Source: Alphaproteobacteria bacterium | GTDB taxonomy: Bacteria > Pseudomonadota > Alphaproteobacteria > UBA9219 | Assembly: GCA_013286365.1 (NCBI GenBank) | Contig: JABDFY010000016.1 | Coordinates: forward strand, 1-51,141 | Length of the DNA stretch: 51,141 nucleotides | Direction of reading: 5' to 3' | In this document: positions 21,091 through 29,474 of the stretch, in pieces | How positions within the stretch are numbered: position 1 is the first letter of the stretch | How the letters are laid out: each line of letters begins with the position of its first letter | The notes under the pieces: generated by a model | Seen by the model: only the letters and a program-made list of their open reading frames with translations | Databases searched by the model: none | What the model was told of the DNA's origin: nothing | Translations under genes and position numbers: made by a program

Positions 21091-22194
21091 TTAGAACCGC
21101 TCTGTCAAATCAAAGAGAAATGCAACATCATTCTCGGGTGATCCATCGTATGACTGGCGAGACAAATCGATACCCAAACCCGCCTCAAATGTTTTGTTAT
21201 ACGTTACACGCTGCTCATACCGAACGTTGACGGCTGGGCTTCCGCCATAATCCTTTTGCCAATAACCACCGGGCGTAATTTCTAAGCTATGCTCGTAATT
21301 GATGTTACTTTGTTGATAAAGTGGTTGCGTTATTCGTGCCCCAACAAGGCCAAAAAAATCAACACTTGGATCGTAATAGAAGTTATTATCATTTTTGGTG
21401 TTTTGCGATGCGGCTGTCTTGATAAGACCATCAATAGTAAAACTATCTACCGCATAAAGACGTTCCGTATAATCACCGGTTAAGCTTGTACGTATATTAT
21501 CGTCCGAAAATGTCATAACTTCACTGTCAACACGCAGACTTCGCTGCTCGCCCTGGTGCCAGGTAGCATTAGCCTCGTAGGAATTAGCCGTTATGCCAAA
21601 ATCGAGGGCACGTAAGGGTATGTCGCTCGAGAAGAGCTGGCTACTACCGCCCAAACTCCATTGATCATCGATTGTCCACGTAAGGCTGCCCATGGCACCA
21701 ACGCGTTGATTGCCATTATAGTTGTTATAGGTAGGCGCAGCACTAGCCAGAATTGACGCATTTTGATACTCAACGCCGGCCATAGTGCGCGACAGATTTA
21801 CGTTAGCTTCATTATTGGGTTCACTCTCATAAGAGAAGTTTTCACCTGCAAAAAGTCGCCAATTTTGCTGAATGCGCGACGAGTAAAGTGTCGATCCAAT
21901 ACTATATCCAGGACCTCCATTAACGCTTGACGAAGGCGAAAGGTCATAACCGGCGGTAATCTGTAATTCTGCCAGGTCTTGGTTCTGTGTCGCTTGTGAG
22001 TCGTTCTGAGTGTTTTGATTATCCTTTGTTTGACCCTGCGTTCCGCTTATCGCGGTTGTTTGTGAGGGTGATGCTACAAAGTTCACTGGATACAAATCTG
22101 TTGTATTGCCATCGGATGCAAAGGCCAAGTTATTTGAGACCAATAAGCTCACCCCCATAACCAACCAAAATCTCTGATGAGAACATGATTTCAT
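21091..22194 (-). CDS. Outer-membrane beta-barrel protein resembling the PgaA C-terminal barrel
   Basis: 367 residues from the ATG at 22194 (an in-frame ATG at 22212 adds 6). Signal peptide to about residue 27, then a Gln/Asn/Thr-rich linker of about 45, then about 285 residues of alternating aromatic strands ending in a terminal Phe (LFDLTERF), the signature for outer-membrane assembly. The size is that of the 16-strand barrel of PgaA, and the GGYWQKDYGGSPAVNVRYEQ and RQSYDGSPEND segments near the end recall that family. The typical N-terminal TPR domain is missing and is found instead as a separate gene at 19024-20175. The repetitive secreted protein lies 100 bp upstream on the same strand. 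Confidence 0.65.
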   Translation of the reverse strand: MKSCSHQRFWLVMGVSLLVSNNLAFASDGNTTDLYPVNFVASPSQTTAISGTQGQTKDNQNTQNDSQATQNQDLAELQITAGYDLSPSSSVNGGPGYSIGSTLYSSRIQQNWRLFAGENFSYESEPNNEANVNLSRTMAGVEYQNASILASAAPTYNNYNGNQRVGAMGSLTWTIDDQWSLGGSSQLFSSDIPLRALDFGITANSYEANATWHQGEQRSLRVDSEVMTFSDDNIRTSLTGDYTERLYAVDSFTIDGLIKTAASQNTKNDNNFYYDPSVDFFGLVGARITQPLYQQSNINYEHSLEITPGGYWQKDYGGSPAVNVRYEQRVTYNKTFEAGLGIDLSRQSYDGSPENDVAFLFDLTERF

Positions 22195-22294
22195 TGAATG
22201 TCTACATCCCATGACTTTTACAAAATAGAACCTGGTCGTCGCTGTAAGCGACGATCAGGATCAAAACAGATAGGTTTAGAATTTTATGACCGGA

Positions 22295-23440
22295 TCAAGG
22301 CGATACGATCAAACCAACACTATCGCTAGCCTGCCCAGTAAAAGTGGTGCCTGTGTTCACATTTAACGTTATGTTTCCGTCAACGAGTTGCTGGGTGTCA
22401 GCAACTCTGGTTACGTTACTCTGATCTTTATAAGTAAGGCTTATATCATTTCCGTAACCTGTCTTAACTTCGCTTCCCGTCACTGTTCCGTTATATCCAT
22501 TGCTTTGGGTGAAAGTGCCGGAGATGCTATCACCGCCACTGGCATTTGGGGTATAGGTCTCGTTGCTTCCGGACGAGCTAATAGCGCCATTTGAGGCGAT
22601 AGCATTGGTCGATTGAGCGTAGGTGGTACTACCATTTGCATTACTCGTAATGACGTCACTGCTGGCACTAGCTGCACCATTAGGAAACATCCTATCGCTG
22701 TACACCGTTTTCACGCCATTAACGATATTGGATCCCGTCGCATAAGAACCCAGACCATTAGGTGTTGTATCGACGGAAGGTGTTGTCGGCATTGGACCCG
22801 ATGTGTACAGTGACACGTTATCAATAGCCTTCCCATTAAATCCTGTACCTGTCTGAACGTTAGCGACAACATTGCCATCGACAAGAGTTTCGGTATTGAG
22901 TGTTTCCGTCTTGTCAGAACTATTGGTCAGAGTAAAATTGTTGTCCGTACCGTAGGATGTTTTATCACTCGTCCCCGATACATTATCAACTTGACCATTG
23001 GCCTGAACGACTACACCTGTAACAGTATAGTCACCCTTGACGCCAGTTGCGGTATAGGTTTCGTCGCTCGTTGTGACTTTACCGTTTGATGTCGATGTAT
23101 CATCATATGAGGTGCTACCATTTGAATTTTTAATCGTTAGATCAGTGGATTTAGATGTAACCGTCACGCCGTCTGCAAAGGTGTCTGTCGTCGTGACCAC
23201 CTTATCATTAGCGGTGCCCATTACAGTCTTAGTATAAGTTCCATCACCGTTCGCAGCCGTGTCAATTGTGCCCTTCGTGGTTTGATTTATTGGTGCAGGA
23301 GCCAAATGGCTGACAGAAGAAACGAGGGGATGGGTACCACGAGTATGGGCCGCAATTTGTTTGGCGTCTGCTAGATCAGGGGCAAGCAGAACTAACGCAA
23401 GGGCTGTAAGAGATACTGAAGTGGCTGTTGTATTTATCAT
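22295..23440 (-). CDS. Repetitive secreted Thr/Ser/Asn-rich protein
   Basis: 381 residues starting at the ATG at 23440, which has GGAG 6 nt upstream; an ATG at 23452 lies inside that site and is less likely. Signal peptide to about residue 27 (LADA). The mature chain is dominated by Thr, Ser, Asn, Gly and Asp. It consists of two related modules of about 155 residues, each with a GSTxY, a SxxETYT, a GxYxV/GTFTQ, and an ending such as TETLVDGNVVANVQTGTGFNGKA or TQQLVDGNITLNVNTGTTFTGQA (split here at VDGN). A beta-solenoid or beta-roll surface protein is likely. It is probably co-transcribed with the downstream barrel, so it could be that barrel's partner or cargo. Confidence 0.7.
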   Translation of the reverse strand: MINTTATSVSLTALALVLLAPDLADAKQIAAHTRGTHPLVSSVSHLAPAPINQTTKGTIDTAANGDGTYTKTVMGTANDKVVTTTDTFADGVTVTSKSTDLTIKNSNGSTSYDDTSTSNGKVTTSDETYTATGVKGDYTVTGVVVQANGQVDNVSGTSDKTSYGTDNNFTLTNSSDKTETLNTETLVDGNVVANVQTGTGFNGKAIDNVSLYTSGPMPTTPSVDTTPNGLGSYATGSNIVNGVKTVYSDRMFPNGAASASSDVITSNANGSTTYAQSTNAIASNGAISSSGSNETYTPNASGGDSISGTFTQSNGYNGTVTGSEVKTGYGNDISLTYKDQSNVTRVADTQQLVDGNITLNVNTGTTFTGQASDSVGLIVSP

Positions 23441-23705
23441 GACCGACTCCATTGGCTTGGGTTAATCGAGTTTTTCAGGAGGCGCCAGAGTTACAATCGA
23501 ATATGACAAAAGTGGGACATCTTGGTGCAATTTTCTTGAAAGCTAATCAGAAATATTTTTCTTATAAAAATTTGATAAATTCCTTAGCACACACATTTCA
23601 ATAAAAATTCTGATATGGGCACTCGATCATATCCACAAGTATAAATGCGTGTCACGCGTGGGCGTCACAAAAGATGCAAACCACCGCTATAGAGACTCCG
23701 GTCTT

Positions 23706-23891
23706 TCATATATATCTGTTTATGCCTGCCAAGAGATCAATGCCCAGATACTGTTGAAAACCATAAACCACCAAAATCAGCACTATGCCCAAAAAGAATA
23801 CACTGATAGTAAATTTTATAACTCTAAAAATAATATGAATGACAATGATCAGAACAAGGAGCATTCCGATACCCAAACCCAGTACATGCAT
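23706..23891 (-). CDS. Small membrane protein, 61 aa
   Basis: Two hydrophobic segments cover most of the protein (GLGIGMLLVLIIVIHIIF and FFLGIVLILVVYGF), so it should be a two-span inner-membrane protein. AAGGAG lies 9 nt before the ATG, which supports translation. It begins 55 bp after the end of the SPFH gene on the same strand, so the two probably form a unit. SPFH proteins often have small NfeD-type partners, but this protein is too short to be assigned to that family. Confidence 0.6.
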   Translation of the reverse strand: MHVLGLGIGMLLVLIIVIHIIFRVIKFTISVFFLGIVLILVVYGFQQYLGIDLLAGINRYI

Positions 23892-23946
23892 TTGAATTTT
23901 CTCCTTTTGATCGAGATGACCGAATTAACACGGTCATAAAAAGTAT

Positions 23947-24855
23947 TTAAGCCTTCGCTCTATTCGCAATCAACATCGAGTCCAATATTTGATCTGATAT
24001 TTCTTTGACAGATCCCGGCGAATGAGAAAGAAACAGTGTGTTGGTCTTGTCGGTCTCGCCGATCGACTTCAATGTATCAAAATATTGCGTAACCAGCACA
24101 AGCTGCATGACATCCGATGTCGTAGCATCGCCGACTACTTTTTGAAATTGCTCAATCGATTGCTGCAGACCTTCAATAATTGCTTTCCTTTGGTTAGCGA
24201 TGCCCTGTCCTTGCAGAGCCTTGCTCTCAGCTTCCGCTTCAGCCTTCTTTACCACTAAAATTTTTTCGGCCTCGCCTCGGGCGTTAGCAGCCACCTGTTC
24301 GCGCTGTGCCGCATTGATATCGTTCATGGCCGACTTAACTTTAGCATCGGGAACTATATCCGTGACCAGCACATTGACGATTTCATAACCAAAGCCCGCC
24401 ATATCAGCATCAAGCTCCTGCTTGACGGCAGCGGCGATACCGGATTGGCTTGCAAATACTTCATCAAGCGTCATGCCAGGAACATGACCCAAAATAACCT
24501 GCTCAACATAGGATTGGATCTGCTCGGCAGGATTAGACAACTTGTAGTAAGCATCATAAACCTTTTCGGGGCGGACACGATTCTGGACCGAGATTGGAAT
24601 GGTAACGAAAACATTGTCTTTGGTCTTTGTCTCCATCGTTAAAGTTATTTGATTTACTCGCAGGCTAACTCTGCCGGCCACCGCATCTATGAAGGGCCAT
24701 TTCCAATTCAGCCCAGGATCTGCAACGCTCAGAAATTTACCAAACCTGGTAATAACAGCGACTTGGGCAGTATTGACTGTAAAAAAACATCCGAAGAACA
24801 TAGAGAGTACGAAGAAAGCCAAAATTGCGAATATGCACCAGTACAACGATTCCAT
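23947..24855 (-). CDS. SPFH/band 7 (stomatin-like) membrane protein
   Basis: 302 residues from the ATG at 24855, which follows GGAGAG at good spacing; upstream ATGs at 24867 and 24921 are less likely. One N-terminal membrane segment (about 5-27), then the SPFH domain (about 25-215) with VITRFGKF, DPGLNWKWPFIDAV and QVILGHVPGMTLDEVFA, then an Ala/Glu-rich coiled coil (NARGEAEKILVVKKAEAEAE). Such proteins form large oligomers in membrane microdomains and act as scaffolds, often in stress or protease control. A short unique C-terminal tail follows. Confidence 0.92.
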   Translation of the reverse strand: MESLYWCIFAILAFFVLSMFFGCFFTVNTAQVAVITRFGKFLSVADPGLNWKWPFIDAVAGRVSLRVNQITLTMETKTKDNVFVTIPISVQNRVRPEKVYDAYYKLSNPAEQIQSYVEQVILGHVPGMTLDEVFASQSGIAAAVKQELDADMAGFGYEIVNVLVTDIVPDAKVKSAMNDINAAQREQVAANARGEAEKILVVKKAEAEAESKALQGQGIANQRKAIIEGLQQSIEQFQKVVGDATTSDVMQLVLVTQYFDTLKSIGETDKTNTLFLSHSPGSVKEISDQILDSMLIANRAKA

Positions 24856-25330
24856 TTTACTCTCCATTTCAGTGCTGATTTTTAGGGGGCTAGAATAAAT
24901 GCTGATGCAGTATGCCATCACTAATTATTAAGTCCAGAAACCACTTAATAAGCATTTTGTCGAGGATTGAGAGTTCCAAAGCGTCTGCTGGGCTACCTGA
25001 GGAAGTAAACGCTATGTTTGGCCTTTTATTACGCTATACAAAAGACTGTTTTGTTGGGCGTGTGTAGGTTCGGGCGACAGTTATCAACACTTATTGCGAG
25101 CTCACTTCAAGAACTCAATTTTTATATTCTACGCTTCAATATCGAATTTAGTCGATTATGAATTATGCCATAAATGTGACGACTGAGAGAGTTGTTGTAC
25201 AAAAAGTGGTCAAAATTTTAGAACAAAAATACATCCCTAATTTATACAGAAGTAATTTTAATAATAAGCTTAGGCCGCGTTCTACAGCACCGAGGTGGCG
25301 CGAAAAAATGTCGATTACATCGTGGATGAA
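24856..25330. other. Intergenic region, no gene seen
   Basis: 475 bp between the divergent SPFH and lytic transglycosylase genes. A 91-codon plus-strand frame from 25158 overlaps the next gene in another frame and becomes Cys/Trp/Pro-rich, so I do not call it. Promoters for both neighbours must lie here. Confidence 0.4.
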
Positions 25331-25963
25331 ATGCAAATGGATAAAATCTCTGGAATGTTGCTTATATTTTTTTTCGCCGTGCTGGCTTACGCATTCTTTT
25401 CCCATGCCGCACAGCCAAGAGTACAGCCGTTGACCTACGACCAAACAATGATATCTCCAAAAATTTCTACACCTGAACAAACTAATCCAGAACCCAATGC
25501 ACTACCACCTGCCTCCCAAACAAAACCGATAGAACAAGCCCCAGCTAAAGCCACAGAAGTTCTAACCAGATGTATTTTTATGGCTTCGAATACCTACCAA
25601 GTACCTACCGAAGTTGTCATTGGTATTATGTATGTTGAAGGTGGACATGTGGGTCAGGAAGCTGGCCCTAATCTCAACGGCACATATGATCTTGGGCCTA
25701 TGCAAGTCAATAGTCTTTGGGTCCCAAAACTTGCCCAACTTTGGCATGTCGATAATCGTACAGCTCATAATTGGCTACGCGACAATGGCTGCGAAAATAT
25801 TTATGTCGGGGCCTGGATTTTAAAACAAAAAATTGCGGAGGCCGGAACACTTTACAACGGCATCGCTTACTATCACTCGGCAGCACGTAGACCTGGAAAG
25901 AATTATGCGAACAAGGTTCTAACCGCTATGGATCACGAAGGCTTTAATTCACAGGAGCAGTAA
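25331..25963 (+). CDS. Membrane-anchored lytic transglycosylase-like (VirB1/SLT-type) protein
   Basis: 210 residues from the ATG at 25331; a GTG at 25295 would add 12 but has no good binding site. An N-terminal membrane anchor (MLLIFFFAVLAYAFFSHA), a Pro-rich linker, then a lysozyme-like domain from about residue 75. The catalytic Glu lies in IGIMYVEGGHVG and is followed by TYDLGPMQVN, the SLT/TrbN-type signature, and later by IAYYHSAARRPG with the AYH motif seen in conjugative transglycosylases. It would act on periplasmic peptidoglycan. No conjugation genes lie nearby, so a housekeeping or stress role is more likely than transfer. Confidence 0.82.
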   Translation: MQMDKISGMLLIFFFAVLAYAFFSHAAQPRVQPLTYDQTMISPKISTPEQTNPEPNALPPASQTKPIEQAPAKATEVLTRCIFMASNTYQVPTEVVIGIMYVEGGHVGQEAGPNLNGTYDLGPMQVNSLWVPKLAQLWHVDNRTAHNWLRDNGCENIYVGAWILKQKIAEAGTLYNGIAYYHSAARRPGKNYANKVLTAMDHEGFNSQEQ

Positions 25964-26079
25964 TAACGTAGCAGCTGAATGCAAGAGTATTTTCTCATCA
26001 TAATAACGACTCACCAGTTGCTGAAATTCACTCATAATATTCCAAAAAATACGCATATCCGCATATGTGAAGTCAAATA

Positions 26080-26100
26080 GTAATCTTTTGGTAATCTTTT
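26080..26100 (+). repeat. Two 11-bp direct repeats upstream of the fasciclin gene
   Basis: GTAATCTTTT occurs at 26080 and again at 26091, a period of exactly 11 bp, about 105 bp before the start codon. OmpR-family regulators bind direct repeats with this period, and such a regulator is encoded at 29475-30206. Two copies only, in AT-rich sequence. Confidence 0.4.
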
Positions 26101-26205
26101 TTTTATTTTGGATCTATTTTTTATGATTTACTTACAGCAAAATTACAACTTTATATCGTCTTCTAATGCAATTTTCTATGAAGTGGTGCCTTGCAGGAGG
26201 ACACC

Positions 26206-26919
26206 ATGCGAAAGCTTTTTATAACACTCGGCATATTGGGATTTCTCATTACCACATCACCCTATGCGGTGGCTGGTAATAGTGGTGTTGAGGTTACCCT
26301 ACAAGGCTATGGTGATACCTCAATGTTTTATCAGGCACTAGTTACGACGGGCGTGATCAACAATTTGAGTGAAGGCACAGCCTACACAATCTTTGCACCA
26401 ACCAATGCTGCTTTTGCTGAGATTCGTCCACAAACATACCCCTGCTTTTATGCTGCGCAGTGTCGACAACAGATTGCGGCTTTACTGCTTAACCACATCA
26501 TCGTTGGTCGTCATGATTTGGCTGATCTCGCCACATATGGAAACGGCATCAAGAGTGTTGGTATGAACCGTCTACGTATTGAGGAGCCGTTCGTCGGAAA
26601 ATATACTGTTGATGGGCAGGATGTACTCAGCAAAGCCGAGGTCGGTGGCAGTATCATCTATCGGATCAATGGCGTTATAACGTCACCACAGGAGCTCGCT
26701 CAGTTCCAAACCGTCAGTTTAGTCCCTGCTGCGATTCCTCAGGCAGATGACGGTACTGTAACAACCGAAAAAACGATTACACAAACGACATACCAGGCGC
26801 CGTCTATCAATGCTCCGACGCCTTATATGGGAGGATCGATGGCTCCTGCAACGGGTAACCCGGGCAGCAATACAACTCAATCAACTACTGTGACGCACAC
26901 CTATACAACTGAGCAGTAG
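26206..26919 (+). CDS. Secreted fasciclin (FAS1) domain protein
   Basis: 237 residues from the ATG at 26206, which follows AGGAGGACACC; an ATG 15 nt upstream lies before this site and is rejected. Signal peptide to about residue 24. The FAS1 domain (about 28-170) shows TIFAPTNAAFAEI (61 on) and a later LLLNHIIVG segment, with two cysteines (CFYAAQC) unusual for the fold. A Thr/Ser/Pro-rich C-terminal tail of about 60 residues follows (TTEKTITQTTYQAP). FAS1 proteins mediate adhesion and are common in bacterial stress or biofilm regulons. Function here is inferred. Confidence 0.88.
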   Translation: MRKLFITLGILGFLITTSPYAVAGNSGVEVTLQGYGDTSMFYQALVTTGVINNLSEGTAYTIFAPTNAAFAEIRPQTYPCFYAAQCRQQIAALLLNHIIVGRHDLADLATYGNGIKSVGMNRLRIEEPFVGKYTVDGQDVLSKAEVGGSIIYRINGVITSPQELAQFQTVSLVPAAIPQADDGTVTTEKTITQTTYQAPSINAPTPYMGGSMAPATGNPGSNTTQSTTVTHTYTTEQ

Positions 26920-27020
26920 AAGTTTAAGCGAACAGTAGAAGTTTGAGCAATAATAATTATAAATTCATCGGAGATAATTACTGATCAAGTAATTTCTCCT
27001 TCACCTTGGGAGGATCTTCT

Positions 27021-27590
27021 ATGCAAAGCCAATCAGAGTCCTATACCGGGACCAATTTCGGAGCATTTCTTGATGAGTATAGCATGGACTATCACGATAA
27101 ACCTACACCACGAATACAGTTAATGCGTGAGATAGAGCGGCTTACGGATGAGTTGAATTTGCTGCTTGTCAGTTATGAGCCTATTCTTGTTAGCGAGGGT
27201 ATGCGTAATCAAGTTGAGACCCTACAATATTGGACGGACTGCTATCGTAACGGCCTTGCAGCTGCTGATAAAATATCCAAAAACAGCAATGCCTGGATAT
27301 CAGACTTGTGCGAACGCACTAAACTGGCCACCGATGAACTTCTTAGGTTCGAAGACGAGGGAGGCCCCTCGGCTACTAGATATCAGCAAGCGCAGATCGA
27401 CCAAACTATTCGCGCAACACGCCAGTTTAGCCGAATTGCTCCCGAAATGGACGATCTGATTGTTCAACGTTCTTCAGTGGCTGTAGACAAAAGCGAATAC
27501 AATGATGTGTTTTCTAAACCGATAACAAAAAACCTATTAGGGTTTTCGTTTATCGTTGCGTTAGCTTTGTTGTACGCAAATTTCTTCTAG
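27021..27590 (+). CDS. Unknown protein with C-terminal membrane anchor, 189 aa
   Basis: I do not recognise this family. The start at 27021 follows GGGAGGATCTTCT; an upstream in-frame ATG lies before the site. Residues 1-165 are hydrophilic and helical (IQLMREIERLTDELNLLLVS, then several Asp/Glu/Arg-rich helices). The last 18 residues (LLGFSFIVALALLYANFF) form one hydrophobic segment, so it is probably tail-anchored in the inner membrane with a cytosolic body. It lies 101 bp after the fasciclin gene on the same strand. Confidence 0.65.
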   Translation: MQSQSESYTGTNFGAFLDEYSMDYHDKPTPRIQLMREIERLTDELNLLLVSYEPILVSEGMRNQVETLQYWTDCYRNGLAAADKISKNSNAWISDLCERTKLATDELLRFEDEGGPSATRYQQAQIDQTIRATRQFSRIAPEMDDLIVQRSSVAVDKSEYNDVFSKPITKNLLGFSFIVALALLYANFF

Positions 27591-27640
27591 TTTTGGCCGC
27601 GAAAGATTTATATAATATAACGCCTGATTATCCGGTTATG

Positions 27641-27667
27641 GACCCGGCAGATGGGTTGTTTTTTTGT
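27641..27667 (+). terminator. Probable terminator after the tail-anchored protein gene
   Basis: A short stem ACCC/GGGT (part of GACCCGGCAGATGGGTTG) is followed by seven T residues, about 50 bp after the stop codon. The stem is only 4-5 bp, so support is moderate. Confidence 0.4.
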
Positions 27668-27816
27668 ACTAAGTTTACGAATAAACTATTTATGGGTTAT
27701 ATTGTTTTGATAACTTAAGGTTTTTTAGGTTTCTGTTTCATGATTAAATATGGTAAATTTGCCATCCAGCATTTGGCTGGATTTCTCGCAGGCGCAAGAA
27801 GTGGAATCGAGCCGCT

Positions 27817-28578
27817 ATGAACAGCATCCCCAAGACTTTAACGCCATTTGAAGAGACTGCGACGATTGAAAACCCGAACCGCTTCGACCAAGAACGTGAA
27901 CGGATGCATAGACAGATGCTATCTTCTGTTTCGCATGACCTAAAAACGCCTCTTGCATCTATCATAGGGTCTCTTGAAGTTTTCACGCATATGAAGGACA
28001 AATTAACGCAAGAGAAGCAGCTCGCTCTTATCCAGCTGGCCCTACAAGAAGCTTATCGTCTGGATAACTTTGTAACTAATATTCTCGACGTCGCAAAACT
28101 GGAAAGCGGTAAAGTTAGGGTAAAACGGGAGACAACAGAGATTGGCACTATATTGCATCATTGCCTTCTGCGTCTTAATAACCGACTAAAGAACAGTGTG
28201 GTGACATTTTCAGATAAAAATCGCCCAATCGAAGCCATAACCGATCCCGTTCTTTTGAGCCGTGCCATTTGCCTTATATTAGATAATGCTGTGAAATTTG
28301 GCGGAGTACCTTCAGTCATCCAGATCAGTTTTGGCAGGGAAGATGAATACACAGGTTTCATCGATATACGCGATAATGGCGCCGGGATACCTACCGAACA
28401 AGCTCAGACAATTTTTTCCAAATACACTCGTTTGGTCAAAGAGGATCAACAAAATGCCGGCATGGGCCTAGGGCTTACGATTGGTAAGGAGATCACGCGT
28501 CTTCTTGGCGGCGATATAAGTGTAAAAAATCATCAACAGGGCGGCGCGATATTTACATTACACTTTGCCCTACAATGA
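27817..28578 (+). CDS. Soluble sensor histidine kinase, KdpD-type catalytic part
   Basis: 253 residues with no membrane segment and no recognisable sensor domain. The HisKA dimerisation helix has SSVSHDLKTPLASI with phospho-acceptor His40. The ATP-binding domain shows the N box (LILDNAVKF), G1 box (DNGAGIP) and G2 box (GMGLGLTIG). This resembles the C-terminal kinase half of KdpD. An OmpR/KdpE-type regulator lies at 29475-30206 on the other strand and is a likely partner, though not in an operon with it. The first 28 residues are unique. It could need another protein for signal input. Confidence 0.9.
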   Translation: MNSIPKTLTPFEETATIENPNRFDQERERMHRQMLSSVSHDLKTPLASIIGSLEVFTHMKDKLTQEKQLALIQLALQEAYRLDNFVTNILDVAKLESGKVRVKRETTEIGTILHHCLLRLNNRLKNSVVTFSDKNRPIEAITDPVLLSRAICLILDNAVKFGGVPSVIQISFGREDEYTGFIDIRDNGAGIPTEQAQTIFSKYTRLVKEDQQNAGMGLGLTIGKEITRLLGGDISVKNHQQGGAIFTLHFALQ

Positions 28579-28594
28579 GAAATAACAGATAACT

Positions 28595-28780
28595 TCAGAG
28601 GACGGGCGGTGCGGGGCGACGCCCTGTTATCAAGCTGTAAATTAGAGAAGCTACAAACAGTATTACAAACATGACAGCCAGGAATTTTGCTATTTCAGCA
28701 AATGTACCTGCTAGACCACCAAAACCGAGTATGGCAGCTACAACTGCCATCAGAAAAAATGTTATGATCCAATTTAGCAT
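28595..28780 (-). CDS. UPF0391 (DUF1328) small membrane protein
   Basis: 61 residues with two hydrophobic segments (MLNWIITFFLMAVVAAILGF and FLAVMFVILFVASLIY). The GFGGLAGTFAEIAK segment between them is the hallmark of UPF0391, a family of small stress-associated inner-membrane proteins. CAGGAG lies 6 nt before the ATG at 28780. The frame stays open to an ATG at 28948 that also has a GGGGA site, giving a 117-residue version with a polar N-terminal extension; the short form matches the family length and is preferred. Confidence 0.82.
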   Translation of the reverse strand: MLNWIITFFLMAVVAAILGFGGLAGTFAEIAKFLAVMFVILFVASLIYSLITGRRPAPPVL

Positions 28781-28967
28781 TTTAATCTCCTGTTGCATGT
28801 GCTCGGTATTGGTAGAATAAACTGCCTTCATAGGCTTTCTTGAGTTCTTTGATGTCTTGCTCTGGTATTCGAAATAATCCTGATCTTGTTCGTACTTCTT
28901 TGACATCTTATCTTGAAGATAAATCGCTGCGGGCTGCTTTAAACACATAGAGGTCCCCTACTTCATT

Positions 28968-29198
28968 TTATCTCCTATCTAAATCAATCTGATTAGGACT
29001 TGTCGCAGCACCGGTCACGGCGCCAGCAGCACCACCGATAACCGCCCCTGCAAGAGGCGCCCCTACGAGGGCTCCACCTACAGCACCTGCGCCAGCACCA
29101 ATGCCAGCACCTGTTAGTGCGCGCTCACCGGGGTCTGTGCCACAGGCAGAAAGCGTTAGAAAAGCGGAGATAATACAAATAGAAGATAGGGATTTCAC
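28968..29198 (-). CDS. Glycine-zipper lipoprotein, 76 aa
   Basis: GTG start at 29198 with AGGAAG 6 nt upstream. Lipobox LSAC at residues 16-19 gives a lipidated Cys19, with the mature chain starting CGTDPGERAL. The body is a long Gly/Ala zipper (GAGIGAGAGAVGGALVGAPL and onward), predicted to insert in or pack against the outer membrane, as in the SlyB/osmotically inducible OsmB-like proteins. The C terminus is short and charged. Similar small lipoproteins are often induced by envelope stress. Confidence 0.8.
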   Translation of the reverse strand: MKSLSSICIISAFLTLSACGTDPGERALTGAGIGAGAGAVGGALVGAPLAGAVIGGAAGAVTGAATSPNQIDLDRR

Positions 29199-29474
29199 AT
29201 TTTTCTTCCTGTAAAGGATGGCTGAATGGGACGTGCAGTTATATAAATAGAGAATGCTATATAAAATCTCGGCGGTATTCGCTTGCTCAGCAATAAAAAA
29301 TCCGGAAAATCACATTAAACTAATGAAATCTCATCCCGATAGTCTTGGGCAATTCCTATCAATCACGTATCTGTTGGGGCAATGCCATTAATCCTCAGTC
29401 TTATTTCTACATAAGCGAGGTAACGCATGAGCTAGAAATGGGATTCTTTTTTTACGACAGCGCTTATCGCCAAG

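Noticed and set aside
23649..23939. 96-codon plus-strand frame
   Set aside because: It is antisense to the small membrane protein, has no ribosome binding site, and is rich in Asn/Gln/Tyr as expected for a shadow frame.
25158..25433. 91-codon plus-strand frame before the lytic transglycosylase
   Set aside because: It overlaps the next gene in another frame, and its second half is the out-of-frame reading of the membrane anchor.
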